Program-made: the position numbers and the translations under genes
From: Dehalococcoidia bacterium UBA6495
GTDB taxonomy: Bacteria; Chloroflexota; Dehalococcoidia; Lucifugimonadales; UBA826
Direction: 5' to 3'
Length of the DNA: 22,830 nt
NCBI GenBank assembly: GCA_002435305.1
Contig: DJMH01000052.1
Coordinates: forward strand, 40,562-63,391
Shown: in pieces, positions 15,945 to 22,830 of the stretch
Layout of the letters: every line of letters starts with the position of its first letter
Numbering within the stretch: the first letter of the stretch is position 1
The notes under the pieces: model-generated
Told to the model about the DNA's origin: nothing
What the model saw: only the letters and a program-made list of their open reading frames with translations
Database searches by the model: none

Positions 15945-17087
15945 TTAATCTACTGCCAGAACAGTAGTGCCGGTGGAAGACAGTGACCCTCCGGTTCCGT
16001 TGATCAGACACAATTTTGGATCGTCCAACTGTCTATCCCCACACTCCCCTCTTAGCTGCCTGACTGCTTCCAAAACTAGGAACATTCCATACATACCGGA
16101 GTGCGTGTAGGATAGCCCACCTCCTGATGTGTTCATGGCAAAATCCCCGCCTGGAGCTGTTCTTTGATTAGCCACAAAATCAGGGCCTTCCCCAGGTTCG
16201 CAAAACCCAAGGCTTTCCAAAGTGGCGAGTACAGTATAAGTAAAAGAGTCATAAATCATCGCGAGATCAATATCGTCGTGAGTAACCCCAGATCTTTCTA
16301 ATGCCAGTGGTCCAGTGTTTTTTGCAACCGTACGTGTGAGATCCGGCATTTGGCTGATCATATTGTGGTCGTGCGACTCTGCTGCACCCAAAACCCATAC
16401 AGGCTTTTTCTTGGCATCGCGAGCTCTTTCAGCTGATGTGATCACATATGCCCCTCCGGCATCTGTCACTAAACAGCAATCAAAAAGATGGAATGGCCAA
16501 GATATCCATCGTGAATTATGGTAATCATCAAAGGACATGTCATCTTTCATATAGGCCTTTGGGTTTAGCTGTGCCCACTTACGGGTAGCTACTGCAATCT
16601 CTGCCATGGCCTGACGGGTTTTATCTTCCCCATACACATGCATATATCTTCTGGCTGCCATAGCATAGTTAATCGGTGCCCCTAGAAATCCGTACGGTGT
16701 TTCGAACTGTGAACCAGGGTCAGCGGCGTCACCACCTGGTCGACTCCTTCTACTTCGGCCTGCCTCGCCGTGGGTAACGAGTGCTACATCGCAATATCCA
16801 GCATTAATAGCAGCCATAGCATGAGCGATATGAATTATAAATGACGAACCCCCAACAGCGGTGGTATCTGTAAAACTCGGCTCAATACCCAAATATTCGG
16901 CCAAATTCAACGTAGATGTGCCTGCAGTAAAAAGCCCATTCACATCTTTCATAGACATGCCTGCGTCTTCCAAAGCATTGTAGGCTGCCTCAGCATGGTG
17001 AGTTAGATTCGATTTATCGGGAACTTTTCCAATTTCATCGGACTCATCTACTCCGACTATAGCAACCGTCTTTCTTAAATCGGTCAT
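15945..17087 (-). CDS. Thiolase-fold protein of the SCP2/lipid-transfer type, no catalytic Cys
   Basis: 380 residues of the thiolase superfamily, nondecarboxylating SCP-x/Ltp branch. At the place of the nucleophilic Cys the sequence reads TAVGGSSF (76-83), so there is Ser and no Cys, and condensing thiolase activity is unlikely. The C-terminal GGxLS loop (NGTGGSLSSTG) and SGGGLSYTHSGMYG (321-334) are kept. Tyr residues at 279 or 284 (MIYDSFTYT) and 327 resemble the places used by Ltp2, a Cys-less thiolase-fold retro-aldolase of steroid side-chain breakdown that also needs a DUF35 partner. A retro-aldolase role here is therefore possible but inferred. The ATG at 17087 has GGGAGG about 10 bases upstream. 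It is followed by its DUF35 partner. Confidence 0.88.
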   Translation of the reverse strand: MTDLRKTVAIVGVDESDEIGKVPDKSNLTHHAEAAYNALEDAGMSMKDVNGLFTAGTSTLNLAEYLGIEPSFTDTTAVGGSSFIIHIAHAMAAINAGYCDVALVTHGEAGRSRRSRPGGDAADPGSQFETPYGFLGAPINYAMAARRYMHVYGEDKTRQAMAEIAVATRKWAQLNPKAYMKDDMSFDDYHNSRWISWPFHLFDCCLVTDAGGAYVITSAERARDAKKKPVWVLGAAESHDHNMISQMPDLTRTVAKNTGPLALERSGVTHDDIDLAMIYDSFTYTVLATLESLGFCEPGEGPDFVANQRTAPGGDFAMNTSGGGLSYTHSGMYGMFLVLEAVRQLRGECGDRQLDDPKLCLINGTGGSLSSTGTTVLAVD

Positions 17088-17215
17088 TAATTTCGTACCT
17101 CCCTATTTAGATACAATTTAGCGAACGGTACTTAGCAATCAAATAGCTGATTCGCAAAGTCCACGAGGAAGAATACATGTAATTTCCTATATACACAAAC
17201 TCACCAAAAACAGGT

Positions 17216-18382
17216 TTACCAATTAGTGAAAGACCCGTCGTTTCTCCTGAGTTGTGGAGGCCATCCTGTAGGATCCACTATACGATCCAAAGCTAATTCC
17301 TCATTGAAGTCCACCCCCATTCCCGGCTCATCAGGGCACCAAGCGTAACCGTCTTCCCATTCAATTTGTTTAGGAAATAAGTCAGTCGCATAAGATCCAG
17401 GTCTCCTAGGCATTTCTTGTACGCCTACGTTGGTTGAGGCCATGCATAAAGCAACACAAGCCGCTGCGCTCACAGGGCCCAAAGGATTATGAGGCACAAT
17501 ATCAATGTAGTGTGTTTCAGCCCAGTGAGTTATCTTGAGAGCTTCAGTAATGCCGCCGACAATGCATAGGTCTATTCGAGCATAATTTACCAGCTCTTCC
17601 TCAATCACTTCCCTAAATGGCCATTTAGTGGCCCATTGCTCCCCCGCCGCGATTGGTAAGGATGTATGTCTTGCTAAGGTCCGATAGCTAGATGGGTTTT
17701 CTGACCTTAAGGGGTCCTCTATGAAAAATGGCCTATAGGGCTCCACCGCTTTACAAAGTGCTACTGCATGGGCTGTATCTAATCTGGTGTGGACATCAAA
17801 ACATATCTGGATATCGGGACCGACAGCTTCCCTTATGGTAGCGATTTGTTGTTCAGCTATGCGAATCGACTCAACTGGTTCCAAGGTATTTAAATTGTCT
17901 ACATAAACAGCTGACGGGCCGGTCTCAGGTTGATGCCAACGAACAAATTTCCACCCGGCATCAATGTGACTTTTGCAGTTTTCCAATAATTCCGACATTG
18001 TGTCTCCTTGAGTATGTGGATAGCAGATCACTTTATCTCTTACCGGGCCACCAAGGAGTTTATATAGGGGCATATCGAGAGCCTTAGCCTTGATATCCCA
18101 CAATCCGATATCAATTGCACTAATTGCACACGAATATACTTTATCAGCAGGGAAAAATCCTCCACGAAACATTTGTTGCCACATCTTTTCCGTGCTGAAC
18201 GGATCTTCCCCTATAACCACTTGAGATAGATGCTCAACAGCCTTACCAATCGCGCCTCCCCAATTACGTATACCAACTTCTCCCAGACCATAAATTCCAG
18301 AGTCCGTCTCAACTTTTACTATGTAATACACCCTTCCATCTTCGTCGGCTATCGGGAAGTTTTTTATCTGAGTTACCTTCAT
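17216..18382 (-). CDS. Enolase-superfamily acid-sugar dehydratase, GalD/ManD-like
   Basis: 388 residues of the mandelate racemase/muconate lactonizing family. Metal and catalytic residues are Asp196 and His198 (FDVHTRLD), Glu222 (IEDPL), Glu248 (AGEQ), His298 (VPHNPLGP) and Glu323 (VQEM). As I recall the numbering, each is offset by the same 13 residues from the active-site set of Escherichia coli D-galactonate dehydratase, which favours dehydration of an acid sugar to a 2-keto-3-deoxy acid over racemisation. The exact sugar cannot be read from sequence; mannonate or gluconate are possible. The start is ATG at 18382, with GAGGTGAT, a near-perfect match to the 16S tail, just before it. It lies upstream of the thiolase-like/DUF35 pair on the same strand, with a 128-base gap. 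Confidence 0.92.
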   Translation of the reverse strand: MKVTQIKNFPIADEDGRVYYIVKVETDSGIYGLGEVGIRNWGGAIGKAVEHLSQVVIGEDPFSTEKMWQQMFRGGFFPADKVYSCAISAIDIGLWDIKAKALDMPLYKLLGGPVRDKVICYPHTQGDTMSELLENCKSHIDAGWKFVRWHQPETGPSAVYVDNLNTLEPVESIRIAEQQIATIREAVGPDIQICFDVHTRLDTAHAVALCKAVEPYRPFFIEDPLRSENPSSYRTLARHTSLPIAAGEQWATKWPFREVIEEELVNYARIDLCIVGGITEALKITHWAETHYIDIVPHNPLGPVSAAACVALCMASTNVGVQEMPRRPGSYATDLFPKQIEWEDGYAWCPDEPGMGVDFNEELALDRIVDPTGWPPQLRRNDGSFTNW

Positions 18383-18503
18383 TTAATCACCTCACTGAAT
18401 CCAATAACTGTTCCATTTTTTTCCATATATCAGAGAACCATAGCGGGTACGGTATAACAGGGCAAAATATGGGTCAATTGCATGTAGATATCTGTAGAAA
18501 AAA

Positions 18504-18512
18504 TGCTAGTAT
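18504..18512 (+). promoter_or_regulatory. Extended -10 suggesting leaderless transcription
   Basis: TGC followed by TAGTAT (18507-18512) ends 6 bases before the ATG at 18519. With this spacing the transcript would begin at or beside the A of the ATG. No Shine-Dalgarno is present, which fits a leaderless message. No good -35 box at the right distance was found. Confidence 0.4.
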
Positions 18513-18518
18513 TTTTAG

Positions 18519-18860
18519 ATGATCTCGTTATCAGAAAGAAAATTCCAATCAGCCCTCGATATGGCTGTGGCTGATCTGTCCGATGAGTTGAAAACGTGTC
18601 TTAAGGACATAGATATTATTGTCTCTGAGATAGCCGAGAAATCTGATCTTCTAGGTACCAATCTTGAAGAAGAGTTAGATTTGTTGAGTCTTTATGAGGC
18701 CGTACCTACATCCATTGCCTACCACAATGACACCAATTTAAGAGGGCAACTAACTCTATTTAAAATGGCTCTGGAGAAAATTTGTGAGGAAGAGTCCGAC
18801 CTCGTGCCTCAACTAACAATCATCCTGGAAGAAGAATTAAGCTACAAGCCCACTCTTTAA
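18519..18860 (+). CDS. PF06262-like zincin fold protein with lost HExxH motif
   Basis: A 113-residue acidic protein. It follows the layout of the small metallopeptidase-like family PF06262 (DUF1025): an N-terminal helix (FQSALDMAVADLSDEL), a strand (DIDIIVSEIAEKSD), LLSLYEAVP at 55-63, and QLTLFKMALEKIC near 77-89. In the family the last helix carries TVVHEIAHHFGI. Here that place reads TIILEEELSYK (100-110): both His are replaced and only one Glu of HExxH remains, and the protein stops four residues later. The zinc site is therefore gone, and peptidase activity is not expected. No frameshift restores the motif. It is divergent from the dehydratase gene and convergent with selB. The family match was made by eye and is moderately sure. 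Confidence 0.72.
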   Translation: MISLSERKFQSALDMAVADLSDELKTCLKDIDIIVSEIAEKSDLLGTNLEEELDLLSLYEAVPTSIAYHNDTNLRGQLTLFKMALEKICEEESDLVPQLTIILEEELSYKPTL

Positions 18861-18898
18861 TAGTCACTAATTAAAAATACCGCTCCAACAATCCGACC

Positions 18899-20758
18899 TC
18901 AGTCCCTTAAAATTCTAGCATCACCAACACGCCTGGTGATTTGTTGCTGGTCCAGGTAATCCATAAACCCCAAAGCATATTTTCTGCTTGTGTGGAAAAT
19001 ATCTCGGAAATCACCAACCGTGATTTCCCCATGCTGTGATATGTAAGAACGAACCCCATCCAGCATCTCCTTAAATGCATCAGATGAGAAAACTATCCCA
19101 TCACTCACTCTAACCAATTGTCCCTTATCAAGCAGGAAATTCAGAATATCTGCATCTATTTCTAAATCCGTCCGTGGTGAAAATTTGCCTTTAGATATAT
19201 TTCCCACGTAGACCTCGGAAATTCGACTCTGTTCTTCGGTCAAGTGTGATTCATGACCTGTGAGAGCTATCAGGGAGGTAAAATCTCTCAACACCCTACT
19301 TTCTTCCAAAACATCCACAACCGCGTTAAAACTTCCTGGAGGCAAAGTCAATTTGTTTCTTAATTCTTCTCTGGGCATACCTTGCCTTAAAGGAAACTGT
19401 ACATGAAACAAATTAAGGCTCTGTTTAATTAGGTAACCGATCTCTTCCCACCCTTTAAAGGTGAAAAAATATGATTTCTCAATATCTGGAGATGTAGACA
19501 TTACAGCTTTCTCTGCTTTCAACAAGTCTATGGTAAGAACTATCTCTTCTTCCTGCATTGTCGAGGATGAAAGTAGCGAATCTAAAGTAGATGGGACAGC
19601 AGATTCAATAATATTGAGGATTATTTGAGAAGGGGTGCCGAATTCCAGAGATTCGAGTTTTTGTAAGGTGGGAGGGTGTCTCCTCCTATGCCGTTTTGCT
19701 TGGGTATCGACAATACGCCCTCCACCAAGTGTAGTCATATTTGATCGAATAATGTAATGGTCACCTCTGAGAACTGGTAATGAATTTTCAGGTTTAAGTT
19801 GTGCCCATGTAGTGTTACCAGGTTGTACTTCCTCCTCCTCCAGCAACCTCAACCGGGCTACAACTTCGGAGCTTCCGGTATGCAAAGTAACGAACATGTT
19901 GTGACGTAATGGATTAGGTGCATCTTCAACAACATTTAGCCGAACATCAAAAGCCTCAGAGAGATCTATGAAATTTGGGAAACTCAAAACGTCTCCTCTG
20001 GTAATTTGTGTAGATTCTATTCCAGATAGGTTCGCAGCAACTCGTGTACCGGGGCCAAAGCTGGCTCCTGATTTACCATGAGACTGAAGACCTCTTATAC
20101 GTGCCTTTAACCCAATGGGAATTATTTCTACTTCCTGGCCTACTGACAAAAAACCATCGATTAAAGTCCCTGTCACTACAGTACCAAATCCACTGATAGA
20201 GAAAGCTCTATCAATGGGTAATCTGGGTCTATTAAAATCCTTTTTTGCAGTAGTCTTATCCAAGGCGGAATCTATAGAATCCAAAAGATTGGAAATGCCT
20301 GAACCGGTAGTTGCCGAAGCGGATATTATTTCGGCCCCTTCCAAGGTAGTACCAGCCAACAATTCCTCTACCTCCCCATAGACCAGTTCCAGCCAATCTT
20401 CATCAACCAAATCTTCCTTAGTTACAACTACCACTCCATTGGTGACGCCTAACAAATGTAGAATTGCGAGATGCTCTCTAGTTTGCGGCATTACAGACTC
20501 ATCTGCTGCTACAACGAGGAGAGCCATGTCAACACCACCCACCCCTGCCAACATATTGCTGACAAATTTTTCATGGCCGGGGACATCAACTATACTGACT
20601 TCTCTCCCAGACGGAAGCGTAATCCAGGCAAAGCCAATATCAATGGTCATGCCGCGATCCTTCTCCTCTTGAAATCTGTCAGGATCGATACCTGTCAGAC
20701 ATTCGACAAGCGTAGATTTCCCATGATCAACATGACCAGCAGTACCTATAACGTACAC
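18899..20758 (-). CDS. selB: Selenocysteine-specific translation elongation factor SelB
   Basis: SelB delivers Sec-tRNA(Sec) to ribosomes at UGA codons marked by a SECIS hairpin. 619 residues. The GTPase domain has GHVDHGKST (8-16), DVPGHE (58-63) and TKED (113-116). Two EF-Tu-like beta-barrel domains follow (about 175-345), then winged-helix repeats (about 370-619) that bind the SECIS RNA. The C-terminus, DFRDIFHTSRKYALGFMDYLD with TRRVGDARIL, is diagnostic of SelB. The start is GTG at 20758 with GAGG 7 bases upstream. No selA, selC or selD is present in this window. The SelW-like gene at 13554 is a local client. The gene is complete and shows no sign of decay. Confidence 0.96.
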   Translation of the reverse strand: MYVIGTAGHVDHGKSTLVECLTGIDPDRFQEEKDRGMTIDIGFAWITLPSGREVSIVDVPGHEKFVSNMLAGVGGVDMALLVVAADESVMPQTREHLAILHLLGVTNGVVVVTKEDLVDEDWLELVYGEVEELLAGTTLEGAEIISASATTGSGISNLLDSIDSALDKTTAKKDFNRPRLPIDRAFSISGFGTVVTGTLIDGFLSVGQEVEIIPIGLKARIRGLQSHGKSGASFGPGTRVAANLSGIESTQITRGDVLSFPNFIDLSEAFDVRLNVVEDAPNPLRHNMFVTLHTGSSEVVARLRLLEEEEVQPGNTTWAQLKPENSLPVLRGDHYIIRSNMTTLGGGRIVDTQAKRHRRRHPPTLQKLESLEFGTPSQIILNIIESAVPSTLDSLLSSSTMQEEEIVLTIDLLKAEKAVMSTSPDIEKSYFFTFKGWEEIGYLIKQSLNLFHVQFPLRQGMPREELRNKLTLPPGSFNAVVDVLEESRVLRDFTSLIALTGHESHLTEEQSRISEVYVGNISKGKFSPRTDLEIDADILNFLLDKGQLVRVSDGIVFSSDAFKEMLDGVRSYISQHGEITVGDFRDIFHTSRKYALGFMDYLDQQQITRRVGDARILRD

Positions 20759-20791
20759 AACAAATCCTCAATTTACTGTCAAATACAATGC

Positions 20792-20817
20792 ATGAATATT
20801 ACAAATGAATATTACAA
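20792..20817. repeat. Perfect tandem 13-base repeat in the selB / thiolase divergent region
   Basis: Two identical 13-base units, ATGAATATTACAA, occupy 20792-20804 and 20805-20817. They lie in the 154-base AT-rich region between the divergent starts of selB and the acetyl-CoA acetyltransferase gene. The unit contains the palindrome AATATT. It could be a duplicated operator or promoter element; nothing links it to a known regulator. Confidence 0.8.
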
Positions 20818-20912
20818 TAGAATCGTATATAAATATGATGCTAAATTGATACAGCCATTGGGCTCTGCTAAGGTAGAGTTTGATTTGTATTTAAGAAGTG
20901 GGAGGAAAAATC

Positions 20913-22100
20913 ATGAATGATGCGGTCATAGTGTCTGGAGCAAGGACTCCAGTTGGTAGATTCGGAGGAGCTTTCAAAGATGTTGGTGCACCAGATCTTG
21001 GATCCATTGCAATTAAAGCTGCTATTGAGAGAGCAGGCATATCCCCTGATATGGTAGATGAAGTCGTATTGGGAAACGCAATCCAAGCGGCTGAGGCCGG
21101 CTATGCTGCTCGTTTAGCTTCCTTAAAGGCAGGTATTCCTCATGATACACCCACTATTGCAGTTAATAGGCAATGCTCATCTGGACTCGAAGCAATAAAC
21201 ATGGCCGCCCAACTGGTGCGAACAGGGGAGGCGGACATCGTCGTAGCAGGTGGAACAGAAAACATGAGCCAAGTGCCCTACTTTATAGAATACAAAGCAC
21301 GGTTCGACGGATTAAGAATGGGAAATTCCCAGCTAGTAGATGGACTTACTGAAGGGCTGGGATGTCCAGTGAATCGATATCACATGGGTGTCACGGCCGA
21401 AAATGTAGCAGAGCGATTTTCCGTGTCTCGGGAAGACCAGGACGAACTTGCTGTTATAAGCCACCAGCGCGCAAGCACTGCCATATCTCAGGGAAGATTC
21501 ACCAATCAAATAACCACTGTATCCGTGCCTCAGAGAAGAGGAGACCCTATAGCTGTAATGGAAGATGAGGGACCTAGGGCAGATACAACCATAGAAGGTT
21601 TATCTAATTTGAGGCCTGTTTTCAAAAAAGATGGGACAGTCACCGCAGGTAATGCCTCTAGCATAAATGACGGATCTGCCGCTGTAGTAATGATGTCAGC
21701 TCAAAAAGCTGCAGATTTGGGGATAAAACCAAAAATGAAATGGCACACCAGGGGAATTGCGGGAGTAGAACCGGCAGTGATGGGTATTGGACCCGTTCCT
21801 GCCGTCCAAAAAGCTATGGGTAAATCAGGCATGACCGTAAATGACTTTGATGTAATTGAGCTTAATGAGGCCTTTGCATCTCAAGCTCTCTACTGCATTC
21901 GAGAACTAAACCTGGACATAGAAAAAACCAATGTGAATGGCAGCGGAATTAGTCTAGGCCACCCAGTTGGGGCCACTGGTGCAATCATGACGGTAAAACT
22001 AATGGAAGAAATGGAAAGATCCGACTCCACTACTGGCCTCGTGACAATGTGTGTTGGAGGTGGTCAGGGAGTAGCCACCATTTTTGAACGCTTAAATTAG
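20913..22100 (+). CDS. Acetyl-CoA C-acetyltransferase (thiolase)
   Basis: Biosynthetic or degradative thiolase that joins two acetyl-CoA into acetoacetyl-CoA or cleaves 3-ketoacyl-CoA. 395 residues, the normal length. The catalytic set is complete: nucleophile Cys88 (NRQCSSGLEA), NEAFA, His350 in GHPVGATGA, and Cys380 in CVGGGQG. I chose ATG at 20913 because GGAGG (20901-20905) stands 7 bases before it. The in-frame GTG at 20898 lies upstream of that site. It is unrelated in subtype to the Cys-less thiolase-fold gene at 15945. The next gene starts 15 bases after its stop, so the two form an operon. Confidence 0.95.
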   Translation: MNDAVIVSGARTPVGRFGGAFKDVGAPDLGSIAIKAAIERAGISPDMVDEVVLGNAIQAAEAGYAARLASLKAGIPHDTPTIAVNRQCSSGLEAINMAAQLVRTGEADIVVAGGTENMSQVPYFIEYKARFDGLRMGNSQLVDGLTEGLGCPVNRYHMGVTAENVAERFSVSREDQDELAVISHQRASTAISQGRFTNQITTVSVPQRRGDPIAVMEDEGPRADTTIEGLSNLRPVFKKDGTVTAGNASSINDGSAAVVMMSAQKAADLGIKPKMKWHTRGIAGVEPAVMGIGPVPAVQKAMGKSGMTVNDFDVIELNEAFASQALYCIRELNLDIEKTNVNGSGISLGHPVGATGAIMTVKLMEEMERSDSTTGLVTMCVGGGQGVATIFERLN

Positions 22101-22115
22101 AGGAGGATTTATTTG

Positions 22116-22361
22116 ATGCCTATTAACACCGATGATCCTGGAGTAAGGACAGTTTTAGACAACATGGAGACTATCGTTGCTTCGGAAGGAGGGTCTCTAG
22201 ATTTGGTATCACTTAATGAAAATCAACTTACAGTCAAATATAACAAAGGGACGAATGAGGAATGCCCTGAATGCGTGCCGGATCACGATATGGTCAAAAT
22301 GATGATCGAAAGTTCTCTCACCATTTATGCCCCTCACATATCGCTTACAGATTTGGTATAG
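22116..22361 (+). CDS. Small NifU C-terminal domain-like protein
   Basis: 81 residues resembling the NifU C-terminal domain (PF01106), which carries a CxxC and transfers or stores iron-sulfur clusters. The opening VRTVLDNMETIVASEGGSLDLVSL matches the family's first helix and DGG strand. The CxxC is Cys50 and Cys53 (ECPECVPD). The surroundings of the CxxC differ from the usual form, so the match is moderate. AGGAGG (22101-22106), directly after the thiolase stop, lies 9 bases before the ATG at 22116; a TTG at 22113 is also possible. The last 17 bases overlap the 3' end of the convergent threonine synthase gene. Confidence 0.75.
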   Translation: MPINTDDPGVRTVLDNMETIVASEGGSLDLVSLNENQLTVKYNKGTNEECPECVPDHDMVKMMIESSLTIYAPHISLTDLV

Positions 22362-22830
22362 GCTGTCGGGGCAACATATCCAGATATTTCAACCCTGACC
22401 CTGTATTTAATAAAAGGGTTTTTTCAGATGGGTCGATGGAACCGTTTTCTATCAATTTTTTTGCCCCACATGCAGTAGCAGCTCCCTCGGGGCAAACAAA
22501 AAAACCTTCAAGTTTACCGATAAGATCAGTCATATCAGTCATTTCATCATCTGAGACTGTAATAGCCGATCCCCCGCTCTCCCTGATTGCCTTTAAAATG
22601 AGGTAATCCCCAATAGCACTTGGCACCCTAATACCAGCCGCTAGAGTAGTGGCGTTTTCCCAAGGTTGTGCAAACTCATCCCCATTCTCAAATGCTCTAA
22701 CTATTGGGGCACAATTTTCAGCCTGCACAGCAAACATTTTTGGTCGTTTCGACGAGATCCATTCCAATTCTTCCATTTCTTGAAAGGCCTTCCACATTCC
22801 GACAATTCCCGTTCCCCCTCCTGTTGGATA
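22345..22830 (-). CDS. thrC: Threonine synthase, C-terminal part only (5' end outside window)
   Basis: PLP-dependent fold-type II enzyme that converts O-phosphohomoserine to threonine. The frame is open to the right edge. The codons before the internal ATG at 22797 read YPTGGGTGIVGMWKAF, the conserved glycine-rich phosphate-binding loop of threonine synthases, so the true start lies beyond the window. The remaining 161 residues contain the typical EGAATACGAKKLIENG segment and end in NTGSGLKYLD. The tail overlaps the convergent NifU-like gene by 17 bases. A related PLP enzyme cannot be fully excluded without the lysine-bearing N-terminal half. Confidence 0.88.
   Translation of the reverse strand, partial: YPTGGGTGIVGMWKAFQEMEELEWISSKRPKMFAVQAENCAPIVRAFENGDEFAQPWENATTLAAGIRVPSAIGDYLILKAIRESGGSAITVSDDEMTDMTDLIGKLEGFFVCPEGAATACGAKKLIENGSIDPSEKTLLLNTGSGLKYLDMLPRQPIPNL

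Noticed and set aside
17088..17215. Promoter or small gene between the dehydratase and the thiolase-like gene
   Set aside because: A TTGATT-16-TAAATT pair can be drawn, but the -10 is weak and there is no ORF. Not enough to annotate.
20759..20912. tRNA-Sec (selC) next to selB
   Set aside because: The region is AT-rich with no cloverleaf or GC-rich acceptor arms; it holds the tandem repeat and promoters only.
20471..20920. 149-residue plus-strand ORF overlapping the start of selB
   Set aside because: It is antisense to the conserved SelB GTPase domain and its composition is not protein-like.
1..22830. CRISPR arrays, insertion sequences, integrases, phage genes or defence systems
   Set aside because: No repeat-spacer pattern, transposase, integrase or nuclease signature was seen anywhere in the window.

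Overview
The window looks like chromosomal DNA of an aerobic, free-living, probably marine bacterium. The best guess is a SAR202-type Chloroflexota. The guess rests on a mix of features: a caa3-type terminal oxidase cluster with CtaG, a CaiB/BaiF CoA-transferase, a Cys-less thiolase paired with a DUF35 protein, an enolase-superfamily acid-sugar dehydratase, a Tat-less reductive-dehalogenase-like protein, and AT-leaning composition. It is inference; no rRNA or phylogenetic marker was compared. I see no mobile element, CRISPR array or tRNA.

Layout. (1) 1-4299, plus strand: ctaD (5' end outside the window), ctaE, a subunit IV gene, ctaG, a small membrane protein and an SCO1-type copper lipoprotein. 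Together they encode a heme-copper oxidase and its assembly factors. (2) 13162-4324, minus strand: a tightly packed directon in transcription order of fused tandem CaiB/BaiF CoA-transferase, PMT-type glycosyltransferase with two PA14-like domains, TauE/SafE permease, thrS, infC, rpmI, rplT. A good promoter lies immediately before infC and overlaps the GTG that an ORF finder would choose as its start. The real infC start is probably a non-canonical ATA. (3) 13279-13554, minus: a SelW-like (Rdx family) gene with an in-frame TGA in a CxxU motif, its own promoter and Shine-Dalgarno, and a strong terminator. (4) 14973-13666, minus: a reductive-dehalogenase/QueG-like iron-sulfur protein, divergent from a DUF971 gene at 15097. 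(5) 18382-15518, minus: GalD-like dehydratase, thiolase-fold protein without the catalytic Cys, and its DUF35 partner, which looks like a catabolic module. (6) 18519-18860, plus: a PF06262-like protein that has lost its HExxH motif. (7) 20758-18899, minus: selB, the selenocysteine-specific elongation factor. (8) 20913-22361, plus: acetyl-CoA acetyltransferase and a NifU-domain protein, convergent with the 3' end of a threonine synthase gene that runs off the right edge.

The most important point is that groups 3 and 7 explain each other. The selB gene shows the cell can decode UGA as selenocysteine. About 5 kb away an apparently 5'-truncated ORF becomes a full-length SelW-like protein if one UGA is read as Sec. 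A standard gene caller would miss the first 21 residues, including the active site. Other items worth a look are the infC start, the two-domain CoA-transferase, the degenerate zincin and the Cys-less thiolase.
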